Notes under the pieces: generated by a model
Seen by the model: the letters and a program-made list of their open reading frames with translations, nothing else
What the model was told of the DNA's origin: nothing
Databases searched by the model: none
Program-made: the position numbers and the translations under genes
From: CAZNXE01 sp964576465
GTDB lineage: Bacteria > Planctomycetota > Planctomycetia > Pirellulales > JAEUIK01
Assembly: GCA_964576465.1 (NCBI GenBank)
Contig: CAZNXE010000075.1
Location: forward strand, 1 to 20,693
Direction: 5' to 3'
Length of the DNA stretch: 20,693 bases
Shown: positions 1 to 8,775 of the stretch, one piece after another
Layout: every line of letters starts with the position of its first letter
Position numbering within the stretch: the stretch's first letter is position 1

Positions 1-2148
1 GGCCAAGTCGATCCGTAGATCGGTCGAATCAGGGATCAACTTCAGCGCCAACTGCAACTGCTCTTCGGCGGCGGCGAACCGTTGTTCAATTTTTAGCAAG
101 GTGGCCAATAATTGATGTGAAGTGGCCAATAGACTTCGCACGTCCGGATACTCTGGATCACGTTCGTAGACCGCCGTCAGCAGGGCAATCACCTTGTCAA
201 CGACTTCCCGGTCCGGGGCAACCCCTTTCTCGGCCATTTGCTTGATCATCGCTTGGGCGATCCCAAAATTGGCCTTGATCAAGCCGGGTCGTATCCGCCG
301 GGCTTCGACGAATTGATCGATGGCCTCGCCCGTGCGATCTTGTTCGATGAGTACGAAGCCAAGCGTGATTCGTGCCAGATAGTAGTGTGGATCGCTTTGA
401 ACTGCATGGACCAACAGAGCGGTGGCTTCTTGCAGGCGATCCTGGTCTTGATAGGCCATCCCCAACGCGTTTAGGGCAGGCGCGGCGTTGCGATTGATGG
501 CAACGGCCTGTTGCAAGAAGGGGACTGCCTTATTGACGTCACCCTGCTCGCGCAACAAGAGCCCCATTCCAATCAGCGATTCAGCGTGGCGAGGAAATAT
601 CTCCAGTGCGGCCTGGAAGTCTTGTTTCGCTTCGACGAACTTTCCTTCGACAATACATTGATTCCCGAGGTTCGCGTACGCCATGAAGCTGCGGGGATTG
701 ACGTCAAGCGTATGCTTGAACAGCGAGTTGTTGTCGTGCCAAAAGCCGCTCTGGCGAAAACTAAGCGCTGCCAACACGCAAAGTACAATCGCGACGCCAT
801 ACACCGTCTCTTTTCGCGGATTGGTTTTCACCAGCCAAGCCACGGCCAGCGCGGGGCCTAACATCGCCAAGTACATATAGCGGTCGGCAACCGTCGAGTA
901 GAACTGAAACGCGAAGGGGACCAGTCCCAACACCGGCAGGATGGCAATCGCCGAAATCGCCACGGCCGTCAGCCATGGCTTGGGGTTCTCTAAACGCCAC
1001 AAGAGTGCCACGAACAGCGCCGGAACAAACCAAGTCAAAAAGCCCCACCACTGACTGATGATGAACGTTGGCGTGCGACCGTAGTCGGTACAAAACCACA
1101 CCGGAACGAATAGTTTGTACAAGTAGAAACAAAGAGCGTCGCCGGCCACGAGCGGACGGACCCACCAAATGTGTGCCTGCGCATCTCCCAAGCCCGATTG
1201 TATGGACATGGTTCCGTACGCCACGCCGAGGCTGATCAACGCCCAAACAACGAGCAACGACCAATCGCTCCACACCTCTGGCCGGCCCTTCGGCCGGCGG
1301 CCCAACCAGACGAAGTCAAGAACCCATGCCAGCAGCGGGATTACCACGGCCGACGGCTTGGACAACAAGGCAATCAAAAAAGCAGCGGTTGCCAGCGTAT
1401 AGACAATGTATCGCCCCACCGGAATTGGCGGCAAGTCGTACTCATCGTCATACTCCTCCGAATCCTCGTTGCCATCTGCGTCTCCAGAGGAGGTCTTGGA
1501 ACTTGGTTCGGTGGCTCGCGATTTTTCTTTCGGCGATGGATCGTCTTCGACGGGCATCGTCTCGAATTCCATCTCGGTCACACGGAGATAGAGCCAGATG
1601 GCGATGAGCCCAAATAAGCCGGCTAGTAATCCTCGGGCTTCAGAGGCCCAATTCACCGATTCGGCTTGCAGTGGATGAACCGCGAAGAGCAATGCCCCAA
1701 GTAGCGCCCCAGGAACGCTGTTGACCAAGCGTCTGAGAACGACAAACACCAGCAGCGCGCAGGCCGTATGTAACGCCAGATTTCCAATATGAAACGGTAC
1801 GGCGCTGATCGTCTCTTCGCCCGCACTCGGCGAGGAGTAGGCAACCGTCGCCAGGGCAGCCCACCAGGTGTACGACATCGGGTTGTAAAGCCCCGAGTAC
1901 GAACTCCCCCATAGTTTGCCGAGCCCTTCCGTGCTGGGTGGCGTGAGGTAAGGGTTGTCGGTGATATGGAGGCTGTCGTCCCACAGCAAGAACTGATTAC
2001 CCGCGGAACGACCAAATGTCAGAAGGCAAGCCGCGACCAAGATCGCCACGGCCACGATCACCAACTTCCAGTTGGTTGGCTCGCCAGAAAACGACTCGGG
2101 CGACGGCTCCTTGGAATCAGCAGCGGTCGGCATCGGGTTGGACTTCAT
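1..2148 (-). CDS. TMTC-like GT-C membrane protein with C-terminal TPR repeats (3' end outside window)
   Basis: The reading frame is open for 716 codons from ATG at 2148 to the window edge, so the C-terminus is missing. The N-terminal half is a polytopic membrane domain. A first helix lies at about residues 28-46, followed by a WDD motif (D57, D58) in the first extracytoplasmic loop, as in GT-C glycosyltransferases. A segment around residues 155-180 (AVHPLQAESVNWASEARG) strongly resembles the TMTC/bacterial TPR O-mannosyltransferase-like family. An acidic, Ser/Pro-rich loop of about 50 residues (192-243) interrupts the membrane domain. The last ~230 visible residues form several TPR units. Family knowledge suggests transfer of a lipid-linked sugar to protein or envelope polymer on the outer face of the membrane; substrate and acceptor cannot be read. 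It follows the TadD-like gene by 337 bp, so it may have its own promoter. No good SD precedes the chosen start. Another in-frame ATG lies at 2133. Confidence 0.85.
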   Translation of the reverse strand, partial: MKSNPMPTAADSKEPSPESFSGEPTNWKLVIVAVAILVAACLLTFGRSAGNQFLLWDDSLHITDNPYLTPPSTEGLGKLWGSSYSGLYNPMSYTWWAALATVAYSSPSAGEETISAVPFHIGNLALHTACALLVFVVLRRLVNSVPGALLGALLFAVHPLQAESVNWASEARGLLAGLFGLIAIWLYLRVTEMEFETMPVEDDPSPKEKSRATEPSSKTSSGDADGNEDSEEYDDEYDLPPIPVGRYIVYTLATAAFLIALLSKPSAVVIPLLAWVLDFVWLGRRPKGRPEVWSDWSLLVVWALISLGVAYGTMSIQSGLGDAQAHIWWVRPLVAGDALCFYLYKLFVPVWFCTDYGRTPTFIISQWWGFLTWFVPALFVALLWRLENPKPWLTAVAISAIAILPVLGLVPFAFQFYSTVADRYMYLAMLGPALAVAWLVKTNPRKETVYGVAIVLCVLAALSFRQSGFWHDNNSLFKHTLDVNPRSFMAYANLGNQCIVEGKFVEAKQDFQAALEIFPRHAESLIGMGLLLREQGDVNKAVPFLQQAVAINRNAAPALNALGMAYQDQDRLQEATALLVHAVQSDPHYYLARITLGFVLIEQDRTGEAIDQFVEARRIRPGLIKANFGIAQAMIKQMAEKGVAPDREVVDKVIALLTAVYERDPEYPDVRSLLATSHQLLATLLKIEQRFAAAEEQLQLALKLIPDSTDLRIDLA

Positions 2149-2485
2149 TCGGAGAGGCGAAACGGGTTGGTTGCGTCGTTACACTGCCACATTCTCGCCG
2201 GATCCGACGACCTGATCCGCTGCAAACCTTTATCGTAGTCGCGGCGCCCTTTCTTTCAACTGGGCGATCGAGCAATCTCACCCGACGAAGTGTGCGACGT
2301 TGCCCGCTGCTCGCTGATGCAGCGATGAATCATACCCGGAGATCGCACCTGGTGGCCCGATCAACCAAAATGAGCGGCACGGTTCGTTCGATACGGCGAG
2401 AGCCGGCGGAGAGACCAAGAATGCCCGAAGATACGGAATTCTGGGGCAGGGCAGGGGCCGCTTACAGCGAACGCCTGACAGCCTG
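2149..2485. other. Intergenic region between tadD-like gene and TMTC-like gene
   Basis: There are 337 bases with no convincing gene on either strand. The open frames that cross it are shadows without family likeness or an SD. No T-tract terminator hairpin was found after the tadD stop on the minus strand, and no clear -35/-10 pair was seen. It presumably holds the promoter of the TMTC-like gene. Confidence 0.5.
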
Positions 2486-3673
2486 CTAATACAAGCTGTT
2501 GCCATAAGTAGGCGGCACTGGGGTGTTTGCACCCTGGGCGGCGCCCGATTGCGGCGGTACCAAGGGGCCGCGGTATTCGTTTTGCCCTGGCGCCACGGTT
2601 TGCGGACTAGCAGTCGCCAGCGGTTGTTGGGTCGGCAAGCTCGGTGTCGCTGCTGGTGGAATGACCCGGTATCGCTGGTCGGCGGCAACCGTATCTGTTT
2701 GAGTCTGACCTTGGGCCAACATCTGCTGCCACCTCTGAGCCTCGACCAAGCTTGGATCGGCGGCCACGGCATACTCGAAATGACGCATCGCGTCCTGGGT
2801 GTTCCCCATCTCTTGCAGAATGTATCCGACATTGTAATGGGCGACGCCCGCTCCGTGGACGATGGCCAAGTGTTCGTAGGCTTCGTCAATGCGGTTCATC
2901 TTGAGCAACACCTTGGCGATGTTGTTGCGGTACAGTTTTCGCTGGGGCTCGATGCGGACCGCGGAACTTAAGGCATCGACCGATGGGCCCATCATGCCCT
3001 GTCGCGCGTAGCAGATACTAAGGTCGTTTAGCGCCGTGGCCGATTCAGGATGATGCTTGGTGGCCTGCTGATAAAGCTCGGCGGCTTCGGCCAAACGGCC
3101 TTGCCGGTCCAGCAGGTGGGCGTAGCCCAACAGAGCATCAAGGTCTTTCTTGTCAGTTTCAATCGCCTTCTTGTAGCTTGATTCAGCACCTTGAAGGTTG
3201 CCGGAAACTTCTTGAACCCGGGCAATCGACACATGGAACGATGCATCAGGCTTGCCCGCCGGAGTACTCAAAGCAATCGAATCGACCGTTGCCGCATCGC
3301 GGGGTGCGACCAGATCTCCGGCCTTTTGGGCGCCACGCTTCATGCTTTGTCCAACACTCGTGGTCATGCGTTTGGTCGAATCGACCATGGAACCAGTCAT
3401 GCGCGAAATGGCATTTTGCTTTGGTTGTCCATCGAGCCCTAGCGCCGGAGAAACGATTGGCCGTGCATTCAGATCGGCGGCATACTCTTGGTAGGGCTTG
3501 TTGTAATCGACCTGCCCTGAGAGCGCAATGTCTCCATCGCTCTGGGATTTTCCGCGCCAGGAACTAAACGGAGAAGATTTCTTCGATGTCAGCGAATTAT
3601 CGCTGGAACATCCGGCCAGGCTAATCGCAACGGCGATTGACGCGATAGATGAAGTCAGCACGTGCTTGCGCAC
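2486..3673 (-). CDS. tadD: TadD-like TPR lipoprotein of the Tad pilus locus
   Basis: A 395-residue lipoprotein. The start is set at GTG 3673 because a perfect AGGAGG (3685-3680) lies 6 bases upstream; the longer TTG-initiated frame from 3691 would contain that SD inside its coding region. The N-terminus then reads as a signal peptide ending in lipobox LAGC, so the protein should be lipidated. A Ser/Lys-rich spacer leads to about four to six TPRs (roughly residues 150-315). The last ~75 residues are rich in Pro, Gln and Ala. TadD proteins of other Tad systems are TPR lipoproteins needed to place or stabilise the RcpA secretin, and the position at the end of the locus fits. The Pro/Gln-rich tail is longer than I expect for TadD and resembles the secretin tail in composition. 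The family assignment rests on context plus lipobox plus TPR, so a general TPR lipoprotein remains possible. Confidence 0.85.
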   Translation of the reverse strand: MRKHVLTSSIASIAVAISLAGCSSDNSLTSKKSSPFSSWRGKSQSDGDIALSGQVDYNKPYQEYAADLNARPIVSPALGLDGQPKQNAISRMTGSMVDSTKRMTTSVGQSMKRGAQKAGDLVAPRDAATVDSIALSTPAGKPDASFHVSIARVQEVSGNLQGAESSYKKAIETDKKDLDALLGYAHLLDRQGRLAEAAELYQQATKHHPESATALNDLSICYARQGMMGPSVDALSSAVRIEPQRKLYRNNIAKVLLKMNRIDEAYEHLAIVHGAGVAHYNVGYILQEMGNTQDAMRHFEYAVAADPSLVEAQRWQQMLAQGQTQTDTVAADQRYRVIPPAATPSLPTQQPLATASPQTVAPGQNEYRGPLVPPQSGAAQGANTPVPPTYGNSLY

Positions 3674-3679
3674 CCGGCA

Positions 3680-3685
3680 CCTCCT
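3680..3685 (-). promoter_or_regulatory. Shine-Dalgarno deciding the tadD start
   Basis: AGGAGG on the minus strand lies 6 bases before GTG 3673. It is one of the strongest SDs in the window and rules against the upstream TTG start, whose frame would run straight through it. Confidence 0.8.
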
Positions 3686-3908
3686 GGCCAAGATGGTCGG
3701 GCCTGTTGCTTCTTTAACCCGGCGAACGCCAAATCAAGAAGCTCTTTCACCCAACGCGGTTACTTCCCTGTATAGTCTCTTGATCGGCCAAAACTCGGGT
3801 GCGACTGCACCTGAATCGAGGGTGTGGCCAAACGGAACAAGATGAGAAAGCTAGGAAAAGAAGTCCGCCTGAAAGCCGCTTTGCCAGCAGTGCAGGTTCT
3901 CGCCAACG

Positions 3909-4244
3909 CTACTTCCACATGATGTAGAAGAGTCCGACGGCGACCCCGACCGTGCATAGCAACAGAAGTTGGGTTGTCCGTTGCCGCGACACCCACCGCT
4001 GTACGTAATCAACATCACCGCTAGCGACCCGCGCGGCTGGCTCAACGGCATCATGCACTGCCAGGTAAGTCGGGCTTTGGCCAACCGTGTCGGTGACTTG
4101 TCTCACCCAGGGCACGTCAAGCTTCACGGCGGCAACTCCGCCCAGCGACAGCAAGACGACCAACATGCCGACGTAGAACTTCAGTCCGCGACGGTGCGGC
4201 TGGTCATCAACAAAACGTCTTGGCGAACAATTTACAGGACACAT
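3909..4244 (-). CDS. Small two-helix membrane protein of unknown function in the tad locus
   Basis: I do not recognise the family. From ATG 4244 the product is 111 residues. It has a short N-terminus with two Cys (MCPVNC) and basic residues, one hydrophobic helix (about residues 20-42, YVGMLVVLLSLGGVAAV), an amphipathic middle of about 45 residues, and a second helix at the very C-terminus (LLLLCTVGVAVGLFYIMW) followed by a single Lys. Both ends are therefore anchored in a membrane with a central soluble loop. The SD AGAGGA lies 10 bases upstream (4260-4255). A GTG at 4274 would add 10 residues but has no good SD. It sits between an exported unknown protein and the TadD-like lipoprotein, all in one direction, so a role in pilus assembly or regulation is inferred from context only. 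Its ribosome binding site lies in the arm of a strong hairpin (4256-4306). Confidence 0.7.
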   Translation of the reverse strand: MCPVNCSPRRFVDDQPHRRGLKFYVGMLVVLLSLGGVAAVKLDVPWVRQVTDTVGQSPTYLAVHDAVEPAARVASGDVDYVQRWVSRQRTTQLLLLCTVGVAVGLFYIMWK

Positions 4245-4255
4245 CGTACAGGATT

Positions 4256-4306
4256 CCTCTTCATCAGGTGCCACCGGTCGTGTGGTACTGCTTCCTGATC
4301 AAGAGG
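4256..4306 (-). promoter_or_regulatory. Inverted repeat sequestering the SD of the small membrane protein gene
   Basis: Two 13-base arms (4256-4268 and 4294-4306) are complementary except for one central mismatch. The 25-base loop contains a further CCAC/GTGG mini-stem. On the minus-strand transcript the downstream arm contains AAGAGG, which overlaps the SD (4260-4255) of the gene starting at 4244. No T-tract follows, so this is not an intrinsic terminator. It could act as a translational brake, a thermosensor-like element or an mRNA-stabilising hairpin. The pairing is read by eye; the function is inferred. Confidence 0.55.
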
Positions 4307-4352
4307 TCCCCGTGTTCGACATCGTGTCGCACTGTGCCACGCTCGGGTGACG

Positions 4353-4895
4353 TCAGTTCAGGTTGAGTTTCTCTCGTTCAGGCAGCCGCGGCAGTGGGAT
4401 CGACTCGCGGAACTTGCGTCCGATTTCGTCGACATAATCCGCCGGATAACTCGGTGATGCAAGGTTCGTCTCGGCCACACTCCCCATTTCGTTGCCGGTC
4501 TGTGAGAATGCCAAGAACTGTTGCACCGAGGATACTCGTGTCGTGGTTACTTCTCGCGACATCGCCCCGTGAACAAACACCTGTCGGCGGTCTAGTGCCG
4601 GATCGGTGAGGATCCAGCGGACCTTCAAGCGTCCGGCTTCGGTAAGTTGGTTTGCGTCATCAAAGTGATAGTCGCCTAATGTATTTTGTCGCTGCCAGCC
4701 TTTGGCAATCATGGTCTGAAACGGGGCGGTGGCCGCCTGGCGATCAGCATGCACGAACTGCAAAGGCCAGATTTTGTTGTGTTCGTAAGCACTGCAGAAG
4801 TCGGACTTCGGACGGTGCCACCAGTCAGCCTTCGCCGTCATGGCTGGAACCAACACCAGTGCTGCCATGGCGACAGCCGTAAAATAGCGTTGCAT
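4353..4895 (-). CDS. Exported 180-residue protein of unknown function in the tad locus
   Basis: The start is ATG 4895, preceded by GGGAGGAT with 7 bases of spacing from GGAGG; a longer frame from 5021 has no such site and would place a signal peptide internally. The N-terminus (MQRYFTAVAMAALVLVPAMTAKA) is a clear Sec signal peptide with cleavage after AKA, so the mature protein of about 157 residues is extracytoplasmic. The mature part begins DWWHRPKSDFC. A stretch near the middle (FDDANQLTEAGRLKVRWIL, then VFVHG, then TRVSSVQQFLAF) has the spacing of the OmpA C-terminal peptidoglycan-binding fold (LT..G..K...I; V.V.G; R..SV..FL) but lacks its canonical DTxG-type motif. I regard this as a possible divergent OmpA-like fold, not a firm call. 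It has one Cys in the mature region. It follows tadC by a 286-bp gap and precedes the two-helix protein by 108 bp. Confidence 0.75.
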   Translation of the reverse strand: MQRYFTAVAMAALVLVPAMTAKADWWHRPKSDFCSAYEHNKIWPLQFVHADRQAATAPFQTMIAKGWQRQNTLGDYHFDDANQLTEAGRLKVRWILTDPALDRRQVFVHGAMSREVTTTRVSSVQQFLAFSQTGNEMGSVAETNLASPSYPADYVDEIGRKFRESIPLPRLPEREKLNLN

Positions 4896-5181
4896 TGCGT
4901 ATCCTCCCGATTCGCAACCTTGCGGGGGATGCCCTGCTGGCGTCACCATCCGCAAGTCACATCCATGACTTGGTTGACCGAGCTGTTTGCCCTGGTCGTA
5001 AGTCGATTGACTTATCTGCACATCTATGATCTATCGGCACGCCAGTGGTGAAGACTCTCGAATGATCCTGCACACCAACGTTCTCATCTTGGCTTTGGAC
5101 CACCTTCAATGCTTGCAGTGCCCGCTGGATAAACAGGAATGATTAGGTAAATTCGCCGTATTAGAGCCAGTTTGTCGCCGA
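4896..5181. other. Gap between tadC and the exported unknown protein, with a 16-bp palindrome
   Basis: There are 286 bases without a credible gene. Positions 4999-5014 form TAAGTC-GATT-GACTTA, a perfect 6-bp inverted repeat with a 4-base spacer, about 104-119 bases upstream of the ATG at 4895. It could be an operator. The only other notable element is the SD (4908-4901) of the downstream gene. The gap size suggests a separate promoter for the last part of the locus, but I cannot identify -35/-10 boxes. Confidence 0.4.
4903..4907 (-). promoter_or_regulatory. Shine-Dalgarno deciding the start of the exported unknown protein
   Basis: GGAGG (within GGGAGGAT) lies 7 bases before ATG 4895. It places the start directly before a signal peptide and rejects the longer frame that begins at 5021. 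Confidence 0.8.
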
Positions 5182-6153
5182 CTATCCGCCACTCATGGCC
5201 GGGAACATCTCGCGGACCATCGTAATGGCGGCAGGTCCGACCAGCACGACGAAGATGCCGGGAAAGATGAAAATCACCAATGGGAAGATCAACTTCACGG
5301 CCGTTTTCGCGGCTCGTTCTTCGGCCAACTGGCTACGTCGCGTCCGCATCGATTCACTTTGAACACGTAGTGCCTGGGCAATGCTGGAACCAAACTTATC
5401 TGCCTGAATCAAGATTGCCGCCAACGATCGCAAGTCGTCGACCCCGGTGCGAACTCCCAGTTCGTGCAACACCTCGGCACGGCTGCGCCCCATCTGAAGT
5501 TGGAAGTTCGACAGGGCAAATTCTTCGCTGATCACGCGGCAACTCTTCTTCATCTCGTCGCTGACCTTCCGCATGGCCTGATCCAAGCCAAGACCTGCCT
5601 CGACGCACACGACCATGAGATCCAACGCGTCAGGCAATCCAAGAAAGATGGCGTCTTTGCGATGTTTGCCAAAAAAGAACAAGACGATATCGGGAAGGTA
5701 GAACAACCCGCCGCCGGCCAGTACGGTATACATCAGCGAGTCTTGGGTCATTCCGTAATAACCCAACAAAATGCCACCGCCACCCACGAGACCAAACAGC
5801 AGACCGAGGAATTTAAGCCCCAGATAGATGCTCGACGTTGCTTCCCCGCGAAAACCCGCCTGTGCTAGTCGGCCCTTTAGTTTGCTGACTTCGAGTTCAC
5901 TCTTTGGTTGCAGCGGAGCTGCCAGCGCCGGCGAAGCCTTTTCGATTGCTCGGGAAACGGCCCCGGAGTTCTTTGCCCCGCCGAGTTCACTACGGCGTCG
6001 GAGTTCGGGGTGGCTCAACTCGTCGAGACGTTCCGACGCGCGGCTTTTTTTGTCGGCCACCACATCGAGTATCCACCACGCAGCGGCGGCGAACATCCCG
6101 AAAATGGCGATCGGCAGTAGTTCGGTAAAGTTGATGAGTCCTGCGAAGATCAC
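5182..6153 (-). CDS. tadC: TadC-like inner-membrane platform protein of the Tad pilus (T2SSF family)
   Basis: A 323-residue protein of the GspF/TadC family. It has hydrophobic segments at about residues 10-30, 110-132, 141-162 and 288-312. The cytoplasmic T2SSF domain (about 170-275) contains LPDALDLMVVCVEAGLGLDQAM and then a helical segment with FGSSIAQALRVQSESMRTRR, the usual TadC signature region. With TadB it forms the inner-membrane platform on which the CpaF ATPase works. The start is GTG 6153, only 7 bases after the tadB stop; AAGGTG at 6169-6164, inside the end of tadB, is the likely SD, so the two are translationally linked. The length is typical of the family. Confidence 0.95.
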   Translation of the reverse strand: MIFAGLINFTELLPIAIFGMFAAAAWWILDVVADKKSRASERLDELSHPELRRRSELGGAKNSGAVSRAIEKASPALAAPLQPKSELEVSKLKGRLAQAGFRGEATSSIYLGLKFLGLLFGLVGGGGILLGYYGMTQDSLMYTVLAGGGLFYLPDIVLFFFGKHRKDAIFLGLPDALDLMVVCVEAGLGLDQAMRKVSDEMKKSCRVISEEFALSNFQLQMGRSRAEVLHELGVRTGVDDLRSLAAILIQADKFGSSIAQALRVQSESMRTRRSQLAEERAAKTAVKLIFPLVIFIFPGIFVVLVGPAAITMVREMFPAMSGG

Positions 6154-6160
6154 GGTTAGG

Positions 6161-7120
6161 TTACACCTTGATGTTAATGATCTTGCGGATTACCAATGCA
6201 CCAAGCACTTGCATGAGCACGGCACCCGCCAGCAATTGTTTTCCCATCGGGTCCGTAAACAGGGGCATCATGTACGAGGGGTTCAACTGATAGACAGCCA
6301 TGAACAGCACCGGCGGCAACGCCAACAGCACGATCCCCGAGAGACGGCCTTCTCCGGTGAGGGCCTGCACTTGTCCCCAAATGCGGAACCGCTCTCGAAT
6401 CAAGTGTCCGATCTTGTCCAGGATCTCGGCCAGATCACCACCGGTTTGTCGTTGCAGAATCAACGCCGTGGCAAAGAACCGCAAGTCGAGATTGGGCACA
6501 CGGTCGGTCAATGATTCCAGTGCGTCTTCAAATGGGATGCCTAAGTTCTGTTCGTCAAACACGCGGCCAAACTCTTCGGAGATCGGCGCGGGCATCTCGT
6601 CCTGCACGAGACTGAATCCGGCGGCCAAACTATGGCCCGCCCGCAATGCCCGAGAGATGAGTTCCAAGGCGTCCGGGAGCTGCGAGGCAAATTTCTTTAG
6701 GCGGCGGCGTCGACGATGCAAGAGCCACATGAGCGGCAGTAGTGACATGAATAGTGCGGCAACCGGCAGCACACCAAACGGGCTCTGCAAGAACCAAGCA
6801 ACGACCGCGCCGCTTGCTCCCAATGCCGCGGAAATCGCAAAGAACGTGGAGGGTTGCAGCGTTGTATGAGCCTGTTCAAAAAGCAGATTGAGGTTGGTCA
6901 CGCGATTGAAGAAACCTTCCATTGCCGAAGGCATGTCGTTCAACGGCTGCGCCAACACGCTTTCGGAAGCTTTGTCGGCCTTCGAGTGCCCGCTTCCCGT
7001 AAACAAGTCGATCCGGTCATCGGCGCGATTGTCGGTTCGTTCGCGCAATAAGACGGCCACGGCTCCTACAAGTGCGGAGACGCCTACAAACGCAACGACT
7101 GATATGAGAAACGGGCTCAT
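6161..7120 (-). CDS. tadB: TadB-like inner-membrane platform protein of the Tad pilus (T2SSF family)
   Basis: A 319-residue protein beginning at ATG 7120, with AGGAAGAG about 11 bases upstream. The order is: N-terminal helix (about 3-24), polar linker, two helices (about 92-134), a basic stretch (HRRRRRLKK, 135-143), the T2SSF domain (LPDALELISRALRAGHSLAAGF through QTGGDLAEILDKIGHLIRERF, 148-245) and two C-terminal helices (about 262-313). This layout is characteristic of TadB, the partner of TadC and the likely docking site of the CpaF motor. It lies 49 bp after cpaF in the same direction. Confidence 0.95.
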   Translation of the reverse strand: MSPFLISVVAFVGVSALVGAVAVLLRERTDNRADDRIDLFTGSGHSKADKASESVLAQPLNDMPSAMEGFFNRVTNLNLLFEQAHTTLQPSTFFAISAALGASGAVVAWFLQSPFGVLPVAALFMSLLPLMWLLHRRRRRLKKFASQLPDALELISRALRAGHSLAAGFSLVQDEMPAPISEEFGRVFDEQNLGIPFEDALESLTDRVPNLDLRFFATALILQRQTGGDLAEILDKIGHLIRERFRIWGQVQALTGEGRLSGIVLLALPPVLFMAVYQLNPSYMMPLFTDPMGKQLLAGAVLMQVLGALVIRKIINIKV

Positions 7121-7169
7121 GCCTTTGAATTCTCTTCCTGTTTACGTCAACGGTGAGTGACGATGTGAC

Positions 7170-8489
<1,320 letters not shown>

Positions 8490-8775
8490 AGTGGCTCACT
8501 CAACTGTGGTGCTTCGTTGTCTTAGGATTTGGGGCCGCCAGATAGCTTCAGCGCATCCCCGGTCAGTATCCCCAGGAAACATAGCTCACGAATCAGATGC
8601 AGGCTGGCCATGCAATAAAGTGATAACGTGAATGCCAGCAGAAGGTTACAGCTCGACCAGCGAGCGATTCAGGCCGCGAACCCAAGGGCTGCGTCAGGAA
8701 GTGACACGCCGGGAGAAGAACCGTCGGGTCGTGAGGAAGATGTTGGGCGACAGGAGGCCCCACGCGCGATGCCTA
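8490..8775. other. Gap between cpaE and cpaF without a supported gene
   Basis: There are 286 bases. The only tidy minus-strand frame is a 29-codon ORF (8522-8611) with no SD and no recognisable feature. No T-tract terminator and no convincing promoter boxes were found. It is probably a leader for cpaF or the remnant of a lost reading frame. Confidence 0.4.

Noticed and set aside
2278..2889. 203-codon minus-strand frame over the start of the intergenic gap and the end of tadD
   Set aside because: It is a shadow of tadD in another frame, with basic, low-quality composition and no SD.
3798..3811. Short palindrome GGTGC-GACT-GCACC upstream of tadD
   Set aside because: Only 5 bp of stem with no T-tract and no clear promoter nearby. 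This is expected by chance in a window of this size.
8522..8611. 29-codon minus-strand ORF in the cpaE-cpaF gap
   Set aside because: It has no SD, no hydrophobic helix and no recognisable feature. It is too short to claim without comparative data.
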